Under the pieces are notes generated by a model. It was not told where the DNA came from, did no database searches, and was given only the letters and a program-made list of their open reading frames with translations. This document shows, in pieces, positions 8,582-16,616 of a DNA stretch of 48,513 nt. The position numbers and the translations under genes were made by a program. The stretch comes from Desulfarculaceae bacterium (GTDB lineage: Bacteria; Desulfobacterota; Desulfarculia; Desulfarculales; Desulfarculaceae). Positions within the stretch are counted from its first letter, which is position 1, and every line of letters begins with the position of its first letter. The DNA lies in contig JAMOVV010000058.1 in NCBI GenBank assembly GCA_027067385.1, positions 1 through 48,513 on the forward strand. Reading direction: 5' to 3'.

Positions 8582-9762
8582 TGCTCAGCGTGGTCTGCGA
8601 CGGCCGCCCGCTACAGCCGGGCTACAAGCTGCACCTGGAGCGGGGTATCGGCCGCTATGCCAAGCACCTGCTATCCGAGTTCTACGACCTGTTGGGGCCC
8701 GAGCACCTAAGCGTGCTGGTGCGCGACAACCTGCCCGATCCCGAGCTGCCGCTGGACATCCCGCGGCTGGCGGTGGGCTACGCCCCCGGCTGGCTGCCCA
8801 TCGGCAAGCGGCTCATCAGCGAACACCTGCTGAGCAAACGCCGGCTGGCAGACGCCTGGCGCCTCGGCCGGCCGGTGCACTTTTTCAGTCACTTGGACGC
8901 CCCGGCCCGGCCGGGCTCGCCCACCGTGGTAACGGTGCACGACCTCATCGCCCAACGCCTCAAGCACCTCTACCTGGAGGACAAGAGTCCCCTGCGCTTT
9001 AACCTGGAGCGCTGGCTGGAGACCCGCTGCCTGGGCCGCGCCCGGGCCATCATCGCCGACAGCCAGGCCACCAAGCGCGACGTGGTGGAGCTCTACGGCG
9101 TGGACCCGGCGATCATCGAGGTGGTCTACCTGGCCGTCTCGCCCCAACTGCGGCCGGTGGACGACCCGGCCCGGGTGGCCGAGGTGCTGGGCCGGCACGG
9201 GCTGGCCGGCGGCGAGCCGTTTTTCTTTTACGTGGGCGGCATCGACCAGCGCAAGGACCTGGGCAGCCTGCTGGAGGCCTTGGCCATCCTGCGCGAACAG
9301 GGGCTGGCCCACCGCCTGGCCCTGGCCGGCAAGATAAAGCAGGACAAGCAGTACCCCAAGCTGCGGGCGGCCGTGGAGCGGTTGGGCCTGCAGGAGTCGG
9401 TGCGCGAGCTGGGCTTTGTGGAGGACCAGGACCTGCCGGCGTTGTTCACGGCCACCGCCGGGTTTGTCTATCCCTCGCTGTACGAGGGCTTCGGCCTGCC
9501 GCCGCTTGAGGCCATGGCCTGCGGCGCGCCGGTGGTGGCGGTGGGTTCCAGCTCGGTGCCCGAGGTGGTGGGCGACGCCGGTTGGCTGGTGCCGCCCGGC
9601 GACGCGGCCGCCCTGGCCGAGGCCATGGCCGCCCTGCTTACCCAGCCGGGCGCGGCCGACGATTTGCGGGACCGCGGCCGTCGGCGGGCGGCGTCTTTTT
9701 CCTGGCAACGGGCGGCCCAGAGCGTCCTGGCCATATACCGGGAGGTGGCCGGTGAGCCCTAG
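8581..9762 (+). CDS. Glycosyltransferase family 4 protein
   Basis: A 393-residue single-module GT4 enzyme. The N-terminal domain has GIGRYAKHLL (a loop often found in mannosyl/rhamnosyl transferases) and VTVHDLI. The C-terminal domain has the FYVGGIDQRKD nucleotide-sugar motif and YEGFGLPPLEAMACG with the E-x7-E pair. It probably acts with the triple-domain enzyme, as an adaptor, primer-extending or alternating transferase of the same glycan. ATG 8581 overlaps the previous stop by one base, and its 3' end overlaps the next gene by 11 bases, so all are in one operon. Confidence 0.9.
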   Translation: MLSVVCDGRPLQPGYKLHLERGIGRYAKHLLSEFYDLLGPEHLSVLVRDNLPDPELPLDIPRLAVGYAPGWLPIGKRLISEHLLSKRRLADAWRLGRPVHFFSHLDAPARPGSPTVVTVHDLIAQRLKHLYLEDKSPLRFNLERWLETRCLGRARAIIADSQATKRDVVELYGVDPAIIEVVYLAVSPQLRPVDDPARVAEVLGRHGLAGGEPFFFYVGGIDQRKDLGSLLEALAILREQGLAHRLALAGKIKQDKQYPKLRAAVERLGLQESVRELGFVEDQDLPALFTATAGFVYPSLYEGFGLPPLEAMACGAPVVAVGSSSVPEVVGDAGWLVPPGDAAALAEAMAALLTQPGAADDLRDRGRRRAASFSWQRAAQSVLAIYREVAGEP

Positions 9763-11341
9763 CGATCGCTGGCGGCGTTTGAGCTCCGCCCTGTGGGAGC
9801 TGGCCCTGGCCCTGGCGGCCTCCCTGGCCATGCTCTGGCTGTGGCCCCGGGTGGGGGTGCGGCTGCTGGGCCAGGAGCATTACTGGTTCGCCCTGGGCTG
9901 GTTGGTGCTGCTCGGCGGCCCGTCCCTGCTGGGCCCCAGGCGCCGCCGCGCCGGCGAAGAGACCCCGCCCCAGACCGTGCGGCCCGAGGCCCTGGCCTGG
10001 GGCTCTTTTGCGGCGGCCGGGTTGTTTTTGGCTCTGCTGCTCTTCGGCCGCCACCTGGGCAATTACAAGCTCTGGCTGGGCGCGGTCTACCTCGGGGCCA
10101 TCTCCATGCGCCTGGCCGGCCTGGCCCTGGAGTTGCGCAGCCGCCTGGCGAGCCGCCGCCGGGTAACCTGGTTTACCGCTCTGGGTGCGGCCAGCCTGGC
10201 CGGCCTGGCCGGCCTGCTGCTGCTGCCCTGGGTGGGGGTGGACCTGGTGGCCCGCTGGCCTTTGCCCATCGGCCCGCTGGTGCTGCGCTTGGCCGGGGCC
10301 GTGCTGTGGGGAGGCATCGCCGGGGCGGTGCTCATGCTCCTGCCGCTGTGGGGACTCCGGATGCGCTCGGCCTGGCTGGGCTACCTGGCCGTGGCCATGG
10401 GGCCGGGTCCGGCCCTGGCGGTCACCTGGTTTGGCCTACTGCCCATGGCCGGGGTGCTGGCCGTGCTCCTGGGGCTCATCGGCATGCAGTTGGCCCGGGG
10501 GCGGCGTCCCGAGTTGCGCCAGGGCGCGGTGAGCCTGTACTGGCTGCTGCGGGCCATCATGCTGGTGTGGTGGGGGGTAGGGGGCGCGGTGGCCCTGGCC
10601 GCCGCCTGGTGGCAGCCCAACATGGGCGAGCTGTTCCTGCAGAGCTTGTGGTTGCGCGCCCTGGGGGCCGGGGCCTTCGTGGTGATCTGCCTGGGGCTCC
10701 TGGCCGAGTACTCCTGGCCCTTGGCCGGCCGGCCCAAGCTGTTGGCCGTGGACCAGCAGCGCAAGGTGTTGGGGGTGGTGCTGTCTTCGCTGGCCCTGCT
10801 GTTTTTGCTGGCCCCCCTGCTATTGATGCCGGCCCCGCCCATGGCCGACAGCGCCCGTGAGCTGTTGGAGCGTAGCCGGGCCGAACTAGCGCCCAAGACC
10901 ATCATCCTGGGGCCGGAGCATCCCCAAGTGGTCCTGCCGGCGCCGGCCTGGGTGACCAACCTCAACGCCCTGTTCGTGGTGAGCATGGTCCGCAACGGGG
11001 CCCAGGTGAGGCAGGGGGAGGCCCTGGCGGTGATCAACGCCGAAGACGACCTGAACCGGCCGCACATCTTCAGCCTGCGGGCCGGGATCGACACCGCCGA
11101 CTGGGCCCTGAACCGGCGCGACGTGGCCGCCCACGCCCGGCACGGCCCAGCCCGGGTGGCCCGCGCCTGGACGGTGCACACTCCCACCGGCGAGACGTTC
11201 CTGGCCCTCTGCTATTTCACCGGGCTGTACCTGGGGCGCGACGTCAACCTGCTGAAGAAGGTGCGGATTCGCTACCTGTACAAAAATCCCCCGGGCCGGC
11301 CGCCGGTGATCCTGGTGATCAAGAGGGTGTTCATCTACTAG
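9752..11341 (+). CDS. Unknown polytopic membrane protein with C-terminal soluble domain
   Basis: A 529-residue protein I do not recognise. About ten or eleven hydrophobic segments fill residues 15-365. A roughly 160-residue soluble tail follows, with no known motif but a conserved-looking end (HTPTGETFLALCYFTGLYLG, then RIRYLYKNPPG). The start is GTG 9752 with GGGAGG 6 bases upstream, inside the end of the glycosyltransferase gene. As last gene of the polysaccharide operon it could act in polymer attachment, lipid-carrier handling or surface anchoring; this is guesswork from position. Its stop overlaps the stop of the convergent Fe-S gene by 4 bases, leaving no room for a separate terminator. 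Confidence 0.75.
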   Translation: MSPSDRWRRLSSALWELALALAASLAMLWLWPRVGVRLLGQEHYWFALGWLVLLGGPSLLGPRRRRAGEETPPQTVRPEALAWGSFAAAGLFLALLLFGRHLGNYKLWLGAVYLGAISMRLAGLALELRSRLASRRRVTWFTALGAASLAGLAGLLLLPWVGVDLVARWPLPIGPLVLRLAGAVLWGGIAGAVLMLLPLWGLRMRSAWLGYLAVAMGPGPALAVTWFGLLPMAGVLAVLLGLIGMQLARGRRPELRQGAVSLYWLLRAIMLVWWGVGGAVALAAAWWQPNMGELFLQSLWLRALGAGAFVVICLGLLAEYSWPLAGRPKLLAVDQQRKVLGVVLSSLALLFLLAPLLLMPAPPMADSARELLERSRAELAPKTIILGPEHPQVVLPAPAWVTNLNALFVVSMVRNGAQVRQGEALAVINAEDDLNRPHIFSLRAGIDTADWALNRRDVAAHARHGPARVARAWTVHTPTGETFLALCYFTGLYLGRDVNLLKKVRIRYLYKNPPGRPPVILVIKRVFIY

Positions 11342-13302
11342 GCCGGCTCCGGCCCGCCGGCGGCGCGCAGGGCCAGCTCGGCCAGGTCGATCACCTGTAT
11401 CTCCGCCTCCAGCCCGGCGGTCTTCACCGCGTCGGTGAGCATTATCAAACACAGGGGACAGGCAGTGACCAGGTAACGCACCTGGGCCGCCTGGGCCTGG
11501 GCCACCCGCAGGGCCGAGATGTGGGTGTCGGCGTCCTGGACCTCGGCGTGCCACATGCGTCCCCCGCCGGCGCCGCAGCACAGGCTGTCCTGGCCGTGGT
11601 CGGCCATCTCCACCAGGGTGAGGCCGGTGGCCCGGATGACCCGGCGGGGCGGGTCGAAGATGCCGCGGTGGCGTCCCAGGTAGCAGGGGTCGTGGAAGGT
11701 GGCCCGGCCGGCCAGCGTCCCGGTCAGCTCCAGGCGGCCGTCGGCCAGCAGCCTGTCCAGGAGCTGGCTGTAGTGCAGCGGCTGGTGGGACCAGTCGTCC
11801 TCCAGCTCCAGGGCCGGGGCCAGGCGGGGATAGTCCTGGTTCATGGTGTAGGCGCAGTGGGGGCTCATGGTCACCACGCCCTGGCAATCCACTCCGGCCA
11901 GGACGGCCGCCGTGTCTTCCAGGTGCATCTCGAAAAGCCCGGCCTCGCCTAGGCGGCGGGCGATGTCGCCGCAGCAGGGTTCCTTGCGCCCCAGCACCCC
12001 GGCGCTCACCCCGGCCGCGGCCAGCAGCCGGGCCATGGCTTGGGCCATGGCCTGGGCCCGCTGGTCCAGGGAAGTGGTGCAGCCGGCAAAGAGCAGCCAC
12101 TTGGCCTGGCCGCCCTTGGCCAGGTCCACCAGGTCCAGGCCCTTGGACCAGGCCCCGCGTTTCTTGCGCGGGGTGGCCCAGGGGTTGGCGTACTTGGCCA
12201 GGCTCTCCAGGGCCTCGATCACGTCACCCGGCACCCCTTGGCCCTGCTCCACCAAGAGGGTACGCTCGGCCCGGATGATCTCCAGGGGGCTCACCCCGGC
12301 CGGGCATACCTCCTGGCAGGCCCCGCAGGTGGTGCAGAGGAAGGGATCGCTGGCTGAGAGCGACCCGCCGGCCGAGTCGTCCGGCGGCTTGGCCCAGAGA
12401 CCGTGGCGGCCCAGCATGGTGCGGCGCACCTGTTGGGTGAGCTGGCGCGGCGAGAGCCCCTCGCCGGCGGCAAAGGAGGGACAGCGGGTCTCGCAGCGGT
12501 TGCAGCGGGCGCAGGCGTCCAGGGAGAGCAACTGGCCCGCCAACAGCGGCCGGCCCGATTCCTCGCGCGCCTCGGCGGTGGGCTCGCCGCGCCCGGCCGC
12601 GGTGGCCAGGTTGAGCGGGGCGGCCAGGGAGTGCAGCAGCTTCATCCAGGGCAGCCAGGCGATGAGCCCCAGGGCGCTGATCGCGTGGACCCACCACCAC
12701 AGGCCGGGGGCCCCGGCCAGCCGTCCCGGTAGCATGGCGGCCAGGGCCGCGCCCACCGGCGAGGCCCAGGCCCAGGCCGGCCGGGTGGCCTGCAACCGGG
12801 CCGCCTCGGCCAGGAAGCCGCTGACTCCCACCACCATCAGCAGGGCCAGGGCCCCCCAGTCCTCCCACCCGCCGGGCAAACGCCGGCGACCCAGGACGAG
12901 GCGGCGCAGGGCCAGGCCCGCCACCCCCACCACCAGCAGCAGGCCGGCCAGGTCGGCGGCGGTGGAAAAGACCAGGTAGGGTCTACCGCGCAGGAAGGGG
13001 TAGGTGTATTCGTGCAGGGCCCAGAGGCCGGTGGCGGCAAACAGCAGCAGGAAGCCCCCCAGCAGTGACGCGTGCAGGCAGGCGGCCAGCGGGTCACGCC
13101 GCCACAGCCGGGCCATGAGCAGACCGTCGACCAAAAACCCCCGCCAGGACCAGGAGCCGCCGGCGGCCAGCCCGGAGCGCCACACCTTGAGGTGCGACAC
13201 CAGGCCCAGCACGAACACCGTGGAAGCCGCGGCGGCCAGCAGGTAAAAGAGCCACACCGGCCCCACGCCCACAAAGGCCTCCCGCCCGGCCACCGGGTTC
13301 AT
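11338..13302 (-). CDS. Membrane-bound heterodisulfide-reductase-like Fe-S oxidoreductase (HdrD/DsrK/GlpC-like, NarI-like N-terminus)
   Basis: A 654-residue protein. Residues about 12-235 hold five or six membrane segments like the cytochrome b subunit of nitrate reductase, with candidate haem histidines H77, H97, H206 and H224. Two ferredoxin-type clusters follow: C264/C267/C270/C274 and C323/C326/C329/C333. Then come two CCG (cysteine-rich) domains, the first starting FAGCTTS with EPCCGD, the second HDPCYLGRHRG with SLCCGAGGG. Such proteins pass electrons between the quinone pool and cytoplasmic thiol or flavin partners. It is the last gene of the kdnB-kdnA-kdsB unit: its ATG overlaps the kdsB stop by 4 bases (ATGA). 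Whether it serves Kdo8N synthesis or is simply co-transcribed is not known. Confidence 0.88.
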   Translation of the reverse strand: MNPVAGREAFVGVGPVWLFYLLAAAASTVFVLGLVSHLKVWRSGLAAGGSWSWRGFLVDGLLMARLWRRDPLAACLHASLLGGFLLLFAATGLWALHEYTYPFLRGRPYLVFSTAADLAGLLLVVGVAGLALRRLVLGRRRLPGGWEDWGALALLMVVGVSGFLAEAARLQATRPAWAWASPVGAALAAMLPGRLAGAPGLWWWVHAISALGLIAWLPWMKLLHSLAAPLNLATAAGRGEPTAEAREESGRPLLAGQLLSLDACARCNRCETRCPSFAAGEGLSPRQLTQQVRRTMLGRHGLWAKPPDDSAGGSLSASDPFLCTTCGACQEVCPAGVSPLEIIRAERTLLVEQGQGVPGDVIEALESLAKYANPWATPRKKRGAWSKGLDLVDLAKGGQAKWLLFAGCTTSLDQRAQAMAQAMARLLAAAGVSAGVLGRKEPCCGDIARRLGEAGLFEMHLEDTAAVLAGVDCQGVVTMSPHCAYTMNQDYPRLAPALELEDDWSHQPLHYSQLLDRLLADGRLELTGTLAGRATFHDPCYLGRHRGIFDPPRRVIRATGLTLVEMADHGQDSLCCGAGGGRMWHAEVQDADTHISALRVAQAQAAQVRYLVTACPLCLIMLTDAVKTAGLEAEIQVIDLAELALRAAGGPEPA

Positions 13303-14042
13303 GTTTTTGGTCCCGCGGCCAGGTGGCGCGATACCTGCTCGGCGTGCTCGGGGCGGTCCACCTCGGGCGAGTCCAGATCGGTGATCACGCAGCGGATGGT
13401 GTGGCCGGCCTCCAACACCCTGAGCTGCTCCAGCTTCTCGGTGGCCTCCAGCCGGCCTTCGGGCAGCGAGGCGAAGAGGTCCAGAAAGCTCTTGCGGAAC
13501 AGGTAGACCCCCAGGTGCTTGTAGCAGGTCACCTCTTGGCCGTCGCGGGCAAAGGGGATGGTGGCCCGCGAGAAGTACAGGGCGTTGCCGCGGCGGTCCA
13601 TCACCGTTTTGACGTTGGTGGGGTCGGCCAGCTCCCGCCGGCTCTTGAAAGGGGTGACCGGGGTGGTCATGCCCAGGGCCGGGTCCTGGGCCAGGGGCGC
13701 GGCGCAGAGGCTGATGAGCTCCGGCGGCAGCAGGGGTTGATCACCCTGCACGTTGGCCACCATATCGTCATCGGCCAGGCCCAAAAGGCCGGCAGCCTCG
13801 GCCACGCGGTCGCTGCCGCTGCGGGCCTGGGCGCTGGTCATCATGGCCCGGCCGCCCACCGCGGTTACCGCCTCGGCGATGCGCTCATCGTCGGTGGCCA
13901 CCACCACCGAGTCCACCTCGGGCGCGGCCGCCGCCCGGCTGATCACGTGCTGGATCATGGGCTGGCCGGCGATTTCAAACAGCGGCTTGCCCTGGAACCG
14001 GCTGGAGCCCCAACGGGCCGGTATGATGACGTGCAGTCCCAC
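13299..14042 (-). CDS. kdsB: CMP-Kdo/CMP-Kdo8N synthetase (3-deoxy-manno-octulosonate cytidylyltransferase)
   Basis: A 247-residue nucleotidyltransferase that couples CTP to Kdo, or here probably Kdo8N, before transfer to lipid A. Family marks are VIIPARWGSSRFQGKPL at the N-terminus, VVATDDERI, ANVQGDQPLLPPE and YKHLGVYLFRKSFL. Length matches KdsB (about 250). The start is GTG 14042, three bases from the stop of kdnA; upstream in-frame sequence belongs to kdnA in another frame. The ribosome site is weak, so translational coupling to kdnA is likely. It overlaps the downstream Fe-S gene by 4 bases. In Shewanella the KdsB partner of KdnA/KdnB activates Kdo8N. Confidence 0.92.
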   Translation of the reverse strand: MGLHVIIPARWGSSRFQGKPLFEIAGQPMIQHVISRAAAAPEVDSVVVATDDERIAEAVTAVGGRAMMTSAQARSGSDRVAEAAGLLGLADDDMVANVQGDQPLLPPELISLCAAPLAQDPALGMTTPVTPFKSRRELADPTNVKTVMDRRGNALYFSRATIPFARDGQEVTCYKHLGVYLFRKSFLDLFASLPEGRLEATEKLEQLRVLEAGHTIRCVITDLDSPEVDRPEHAEQVSRHLAAGPKT

Positions 14043-14044
14043 GG

Positions 14045-15238
14045 CTACCAGGCCGCCACCGCCCGGTTGATGGCCTCGACCATCTGCTGCAGCTTGGCCT
14101 CGTCCCATCCCAGCATGATCTGCCAGGAGAGGCAGCGCCCCAGGATATCGGCGGTCTGCGGCAGGTCCCGGGGGTCGTAGGACAGATCGCCGTCGAGCCG
14201 GGTGAAGGGCCAGCCGTTTTTGCTCACGGTGGCCCCGGCGTGCAGGTGCTCCCAGTGGGGATAGGCGTGCCAGGTGTTGTTACCCCAGGCGATGGGCCCC
14301 GCCCCGTGTTGGGCCAGCAGCTCGGCCAGGCGGGCGGCCTCCTCGGCGCTGGGCATGAACCAACTGAGGAAGGTGGCGGTGTCGCCGGCCGGGTCGGGCA
14401 CCTGGCGGAAGCTGATGCCCGGCACCCGGGCCAGGGCCTCCTGCAGCTTGGCCTGGTTGCTGCGCTGGGTTTGGAGCATGCCGGGCAGCTTGGCCAACTG
14501 GGCCAGGCCCAGGGCGCCTTGCAGCTCCATCATGCGGTAATTGAAGCCGATGAAGCGCCGGCCCTCGTTGCCGCGGCCCACCGGCTGGTGGTCGTGGCCG
14601 TGGTCGTGGTATTCGCTCATGTTCTGATAGAGCTCGGCGTCGTTGGTGATGACCATGCCGCCCTCGCCGGTGGTGAGCGTCTTGACCGAGTCGAAACTGA
14701 AGCTGCCCATGGCCCCGAAGCCGCCCAGGTGCTTGCCCTCCAGGGTCCCGCCGGTGGCCTGGGCGGTGTCTTCCATCACCGGTATGCCGTGGGCCTCCGC
14801 CACCGCCGCGATCTCCTTGATGCGGGCCTGGGCCCCCAACATGTGCACCGGCACGATGGCGGCGGTGCGCGGGCTGATCTTGGCCTCCAGGTCGGCCGGG
14901 TCCATGCACAGGCTCTGGTCGATCTCGCAGAATACCGGCTTGGCCCCCAGGTCCAAGATGGCCTCCCAGGTGGCCACGAAGGTGAAGCCCTGGGTGATCA
15001 CCTCGTCGCCGGCGCCCACCCCCAGGGCGGCCAGGGCCACCTTCACCGCCGCCGTGCCGCTGCTCACGGCCAGGGCGTGGGCCACGCCGGTGTAGGCGGC
15101 AAAGGCCTCCTCGAACTCCCGCACCCGCCAGGCGCCCTGGCGCTGGTCGCCGAACTCGTAGCGGAACAGCACCCCCCGGTCCATTACCTCCAGGACCGCG
15201 TCGCGTTCCTCTTTTCCCAATACTTCGAATCCGGGCAT
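14045..15238 (-). CDS. kdnA: 8-amino-3,8-dideoxy-manno-octulosonate aminotransferase (DegT/DnrJ/EryC1/StrS fold)
   Basis: A 397-residue PLP-dependent sugar aminotransferase. It shows the family SSGTAAVKVALAALG cofactor loop, VHMLGA, EDTAQATGG (aspartate facing the PLP nitrogen) and the Schiff-base lysine K186 in SFSFDSVKTLTTGEGG. DegT enzymes serve many sugars; the assignment to KdnA rests on its place between a KdnB-like dehydrogenase and KdsB, the same trio known from Shewanella oneidensis. There KdnA transaminates 8-oxo-Kdo with glutamate to give Kdo8N. AAGGAGA lies at good distance before ATG 15238. Fourteen bases separate it from kdnB and two from kdsB. Confidence 0.85.
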   Translation of the reverse strand: MPGFEVLGKEERDAVLEVMDRGVLFRYEFGDQRQGAWRVREFEEAFAAYTGVAHALAVSSGTAAVKVALAALGVGAGDEVITQGFTFVATWEAILDLGAKPVFCEIDQSLCMDPADLEAKISPRTAAIVPVHMLGAQARIKEIAAVAEAHGIPVMEDTAQATGGTLEGKHLGGFGAMGSFSFDSVKTLTTGEGGMVITNDAELYQNMSEYHDHGHDHQPVGRGNEGRRFIGFNYRMMELQGALGLAQLAKLPGMLQTQRSNQAKLQEALARVPGISFRQVPDPAGDTATFLSWFMPSAEEAARLAELLAQHGAGPIAWGNNTWHAYPHWEHLHAGATVSKNGWPFTRLDGDLSYDPRDLPQTADILGRCLSWQIMLGWDEAKLQQMVEAINRAVAAW

Positions 15239-15252
15239 GGCTCGTCTCCTTG

Positions 15253-16419
15253 TCAGGCGGCGTCAAAGGCCTGCCGGTAAATGGTCTCCAACTGGGCAGC
15301 GTCGACCTTGCGCGGGTTGTTGGCAATGGGCACGGCCACGGTCATGGCCTTCTCGGCCATGGCCGGCACCTGGACCAGGGGGACCTTCAGTTGGTCCAGG
15401 GTGGCGGGAATGCCCACCTCGGCCGATAGTTGGAACACCTCTTCCACGCAGTACTCGGCCATCTCGCGGGTGCTCAGGTCATCGGGAGGCTCGCCCAGGC
15501 ACATGCCCATGTCGGCGAAGCGCTCGGGGCAGGCCATGAGGTTGTAGGCCAGTACGTAGGGCAGCAGCACCGCGTTGGCCTCGCCGTGGGGGATGTCGAA
15601 GAAGGCCCCCAGGGGATAGGCCATGGCGTGCACCGCCCCCACCCCGGAGCGGGCCAGGGCCAGGCCGGCCAGGTAGGAGCCCAGCAGCATGTTCTCGCGG
15701 GCCTCAAGGTTTTCGCCGTGGGCCACCGCCGGGGCCAGCCAGCGCCCGATGAGGCTGATGGCCTCCAGGGCCACCAGGTCGCTCAAGGGATGGGCCTGGC
15801 GCGAGGTGTAGGCCTCCATGGCGTGGGTGAGCGCGTCCATGCCCACGATGGCCGTGATGTAGGGCGGACAGGTTACCGTGAGCAGGGGGTCCAGGATGGC
15901 GGTGTGGGCGTAGAGGTAGCGTCCGTTGATGCCGCCCTTGAACTTGTCGGCCCGCCGGGTGAAGACCGCGGTCCAGGTGCACTCGCTGCCGGTGCCGGCG
16001 GTGGTGGGCAGGCAGACCACCGGCGGCCCGGGCTTGGTCACCTTGTCCAGGCCCACGTAATCCACCGCGTTCCCCGGGTTGGTGATGAGCACCGCCGCCG
16101 CCTTGGCCAAGTCCAGGGCGCTGCCCCCCCCGATGCCCACCACCGCCTTGGCCTTGAACTCGCGGCCCAGGGCCGCGGCCTGGTCGGCCTCGTCCGGCTC
16201 GGGCTCGCGGGTGATCTGGCTAAAGACGGTGTACTTGACCTTGGCGGCGTCCAGGCTGGCCAGGGCCGGCTCGGCCACCGAGGCCTCGGCCACCGAGGGG
16301 TCCAGCACCACCAGGACCCGCTTGGCCCCCAAGAGGCGGACCTCGTCTCCCAACTCGGCGGCCTTGCCCTGCCCAAAAACTACGCGGCGGGGGCCCTCCA
16401 TGCTAAAAAAGGCGCTCAT
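15253..16419 (-). CDS. kdnB: 3-deoxy-manno-octulosonate 8-oxidase (iron-containing alcohol dehydrogenase)
   Basis: A 388-residue member of the Fe-dependent alcohol dehydrogenase family. The nucleotide motif is GIGGGSALDLAKA (GGGS at 97-100) and metal ligands are D195, H199, H264 and H278 (MDALTHAMEA, then AVHAMAYPLGAFFDIPH), spaced as in FucO. In Kdo8N synthesis KdnB oxidises the C8 hydroxyl of Kdo to an aldehyde for KdnA. The family is broad, so the specific role is drawn from the kdnA-kdsB neighbours. ATG 16419 is preferred because GTGAGG, which is also a possible start codon four codons upstream, then serves as the ribosome site. First gene of the operon. Confidence 0.83.
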   Translation of the reverse strand: MSAFFSMEGPRRVVFGQGKAAELGDEVRLLGAKRVLVVLDPSVAEASVAEPALASLDAAKVKYTVFSQITREPEPDEADQAAALGREFKAKAVVGIGGGSALDLAKAAAVLITNPGNAVDYVGLDKVTKPGPPVVCLPTTAGTGSECTWTAVFTRRADKFKGGINGRYLYAHTAILDPLLTVTCPPYITAIVGMDALTHAMEAYTSRQAHPLSDLVALEAISLIGRWLAPAVAHGENLEARENMLLGSYLAGLALARSGVGAVHAMAYPLGAFFDIPHGEANAVLLPYVLAYNLMACPERFADMGMCLGEPPDDLSTREMAEYCVEEVFQLSAEVGIPATLDQLKVPLVQVPAMAEKAMTVAVPIANNPRKVDAAQLETIYRQAFDAA

Positions 16420-16442
16420 GGTTGTCCTCACGGATGGGTACT

Positions 16443-16466
16443 AAAAAATCCGCCCAATACAGGCGG
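16443..16466 (-). terminator. Terminator-like hairpin plus T-run in the kdnB leader
   Basis: Read on the minus strand, CCGCC and GGCGG pair across a 7-base loop (16450-16466) and are followed by A and six T (16443-16448). The element lies between the predicted promoter and the kdnB start, close to the predicted transcription start. It may be an attenuator or a stop for stray minus-strand transcription; the short stem makes this uncertain. Confidence 0.35.
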
Positions 16467-16475
16467 CGCCCGGAA

Positions 16476-16503
16476 ATCGTAGCACACCCCTAAAAAATGT
16501 AAA
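16476..16503 (-). promoter_or_regulatory. Promoter for the kdnB-kdnA-kdsB operon
   Basis: On the minus strand TTTACA (16498-16503) and TACGAT (16476-16481) are 16 bases apart, about 60 bases before kdnB, within the only AT-rich stretch nearby. A small inverted repeat, CGCCCA-TG-TGGGCG (16505-16518), abuts the -35 and could be an operator. The divergent phosphofructokinase gene shares the intergenic region. Confidence 0.45.
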
Positions 16504-16616
16504 GCGCCCATGTGGGCGGCCGCCGGGTTGCTTGACCGGCTTGAGACTGCGGTGTTAGCCTGGGTTTGCCGGTCTCGGCCCCACTGGCCGGATCGGCTTA
16601 CGGAAAGGAGAACCGC

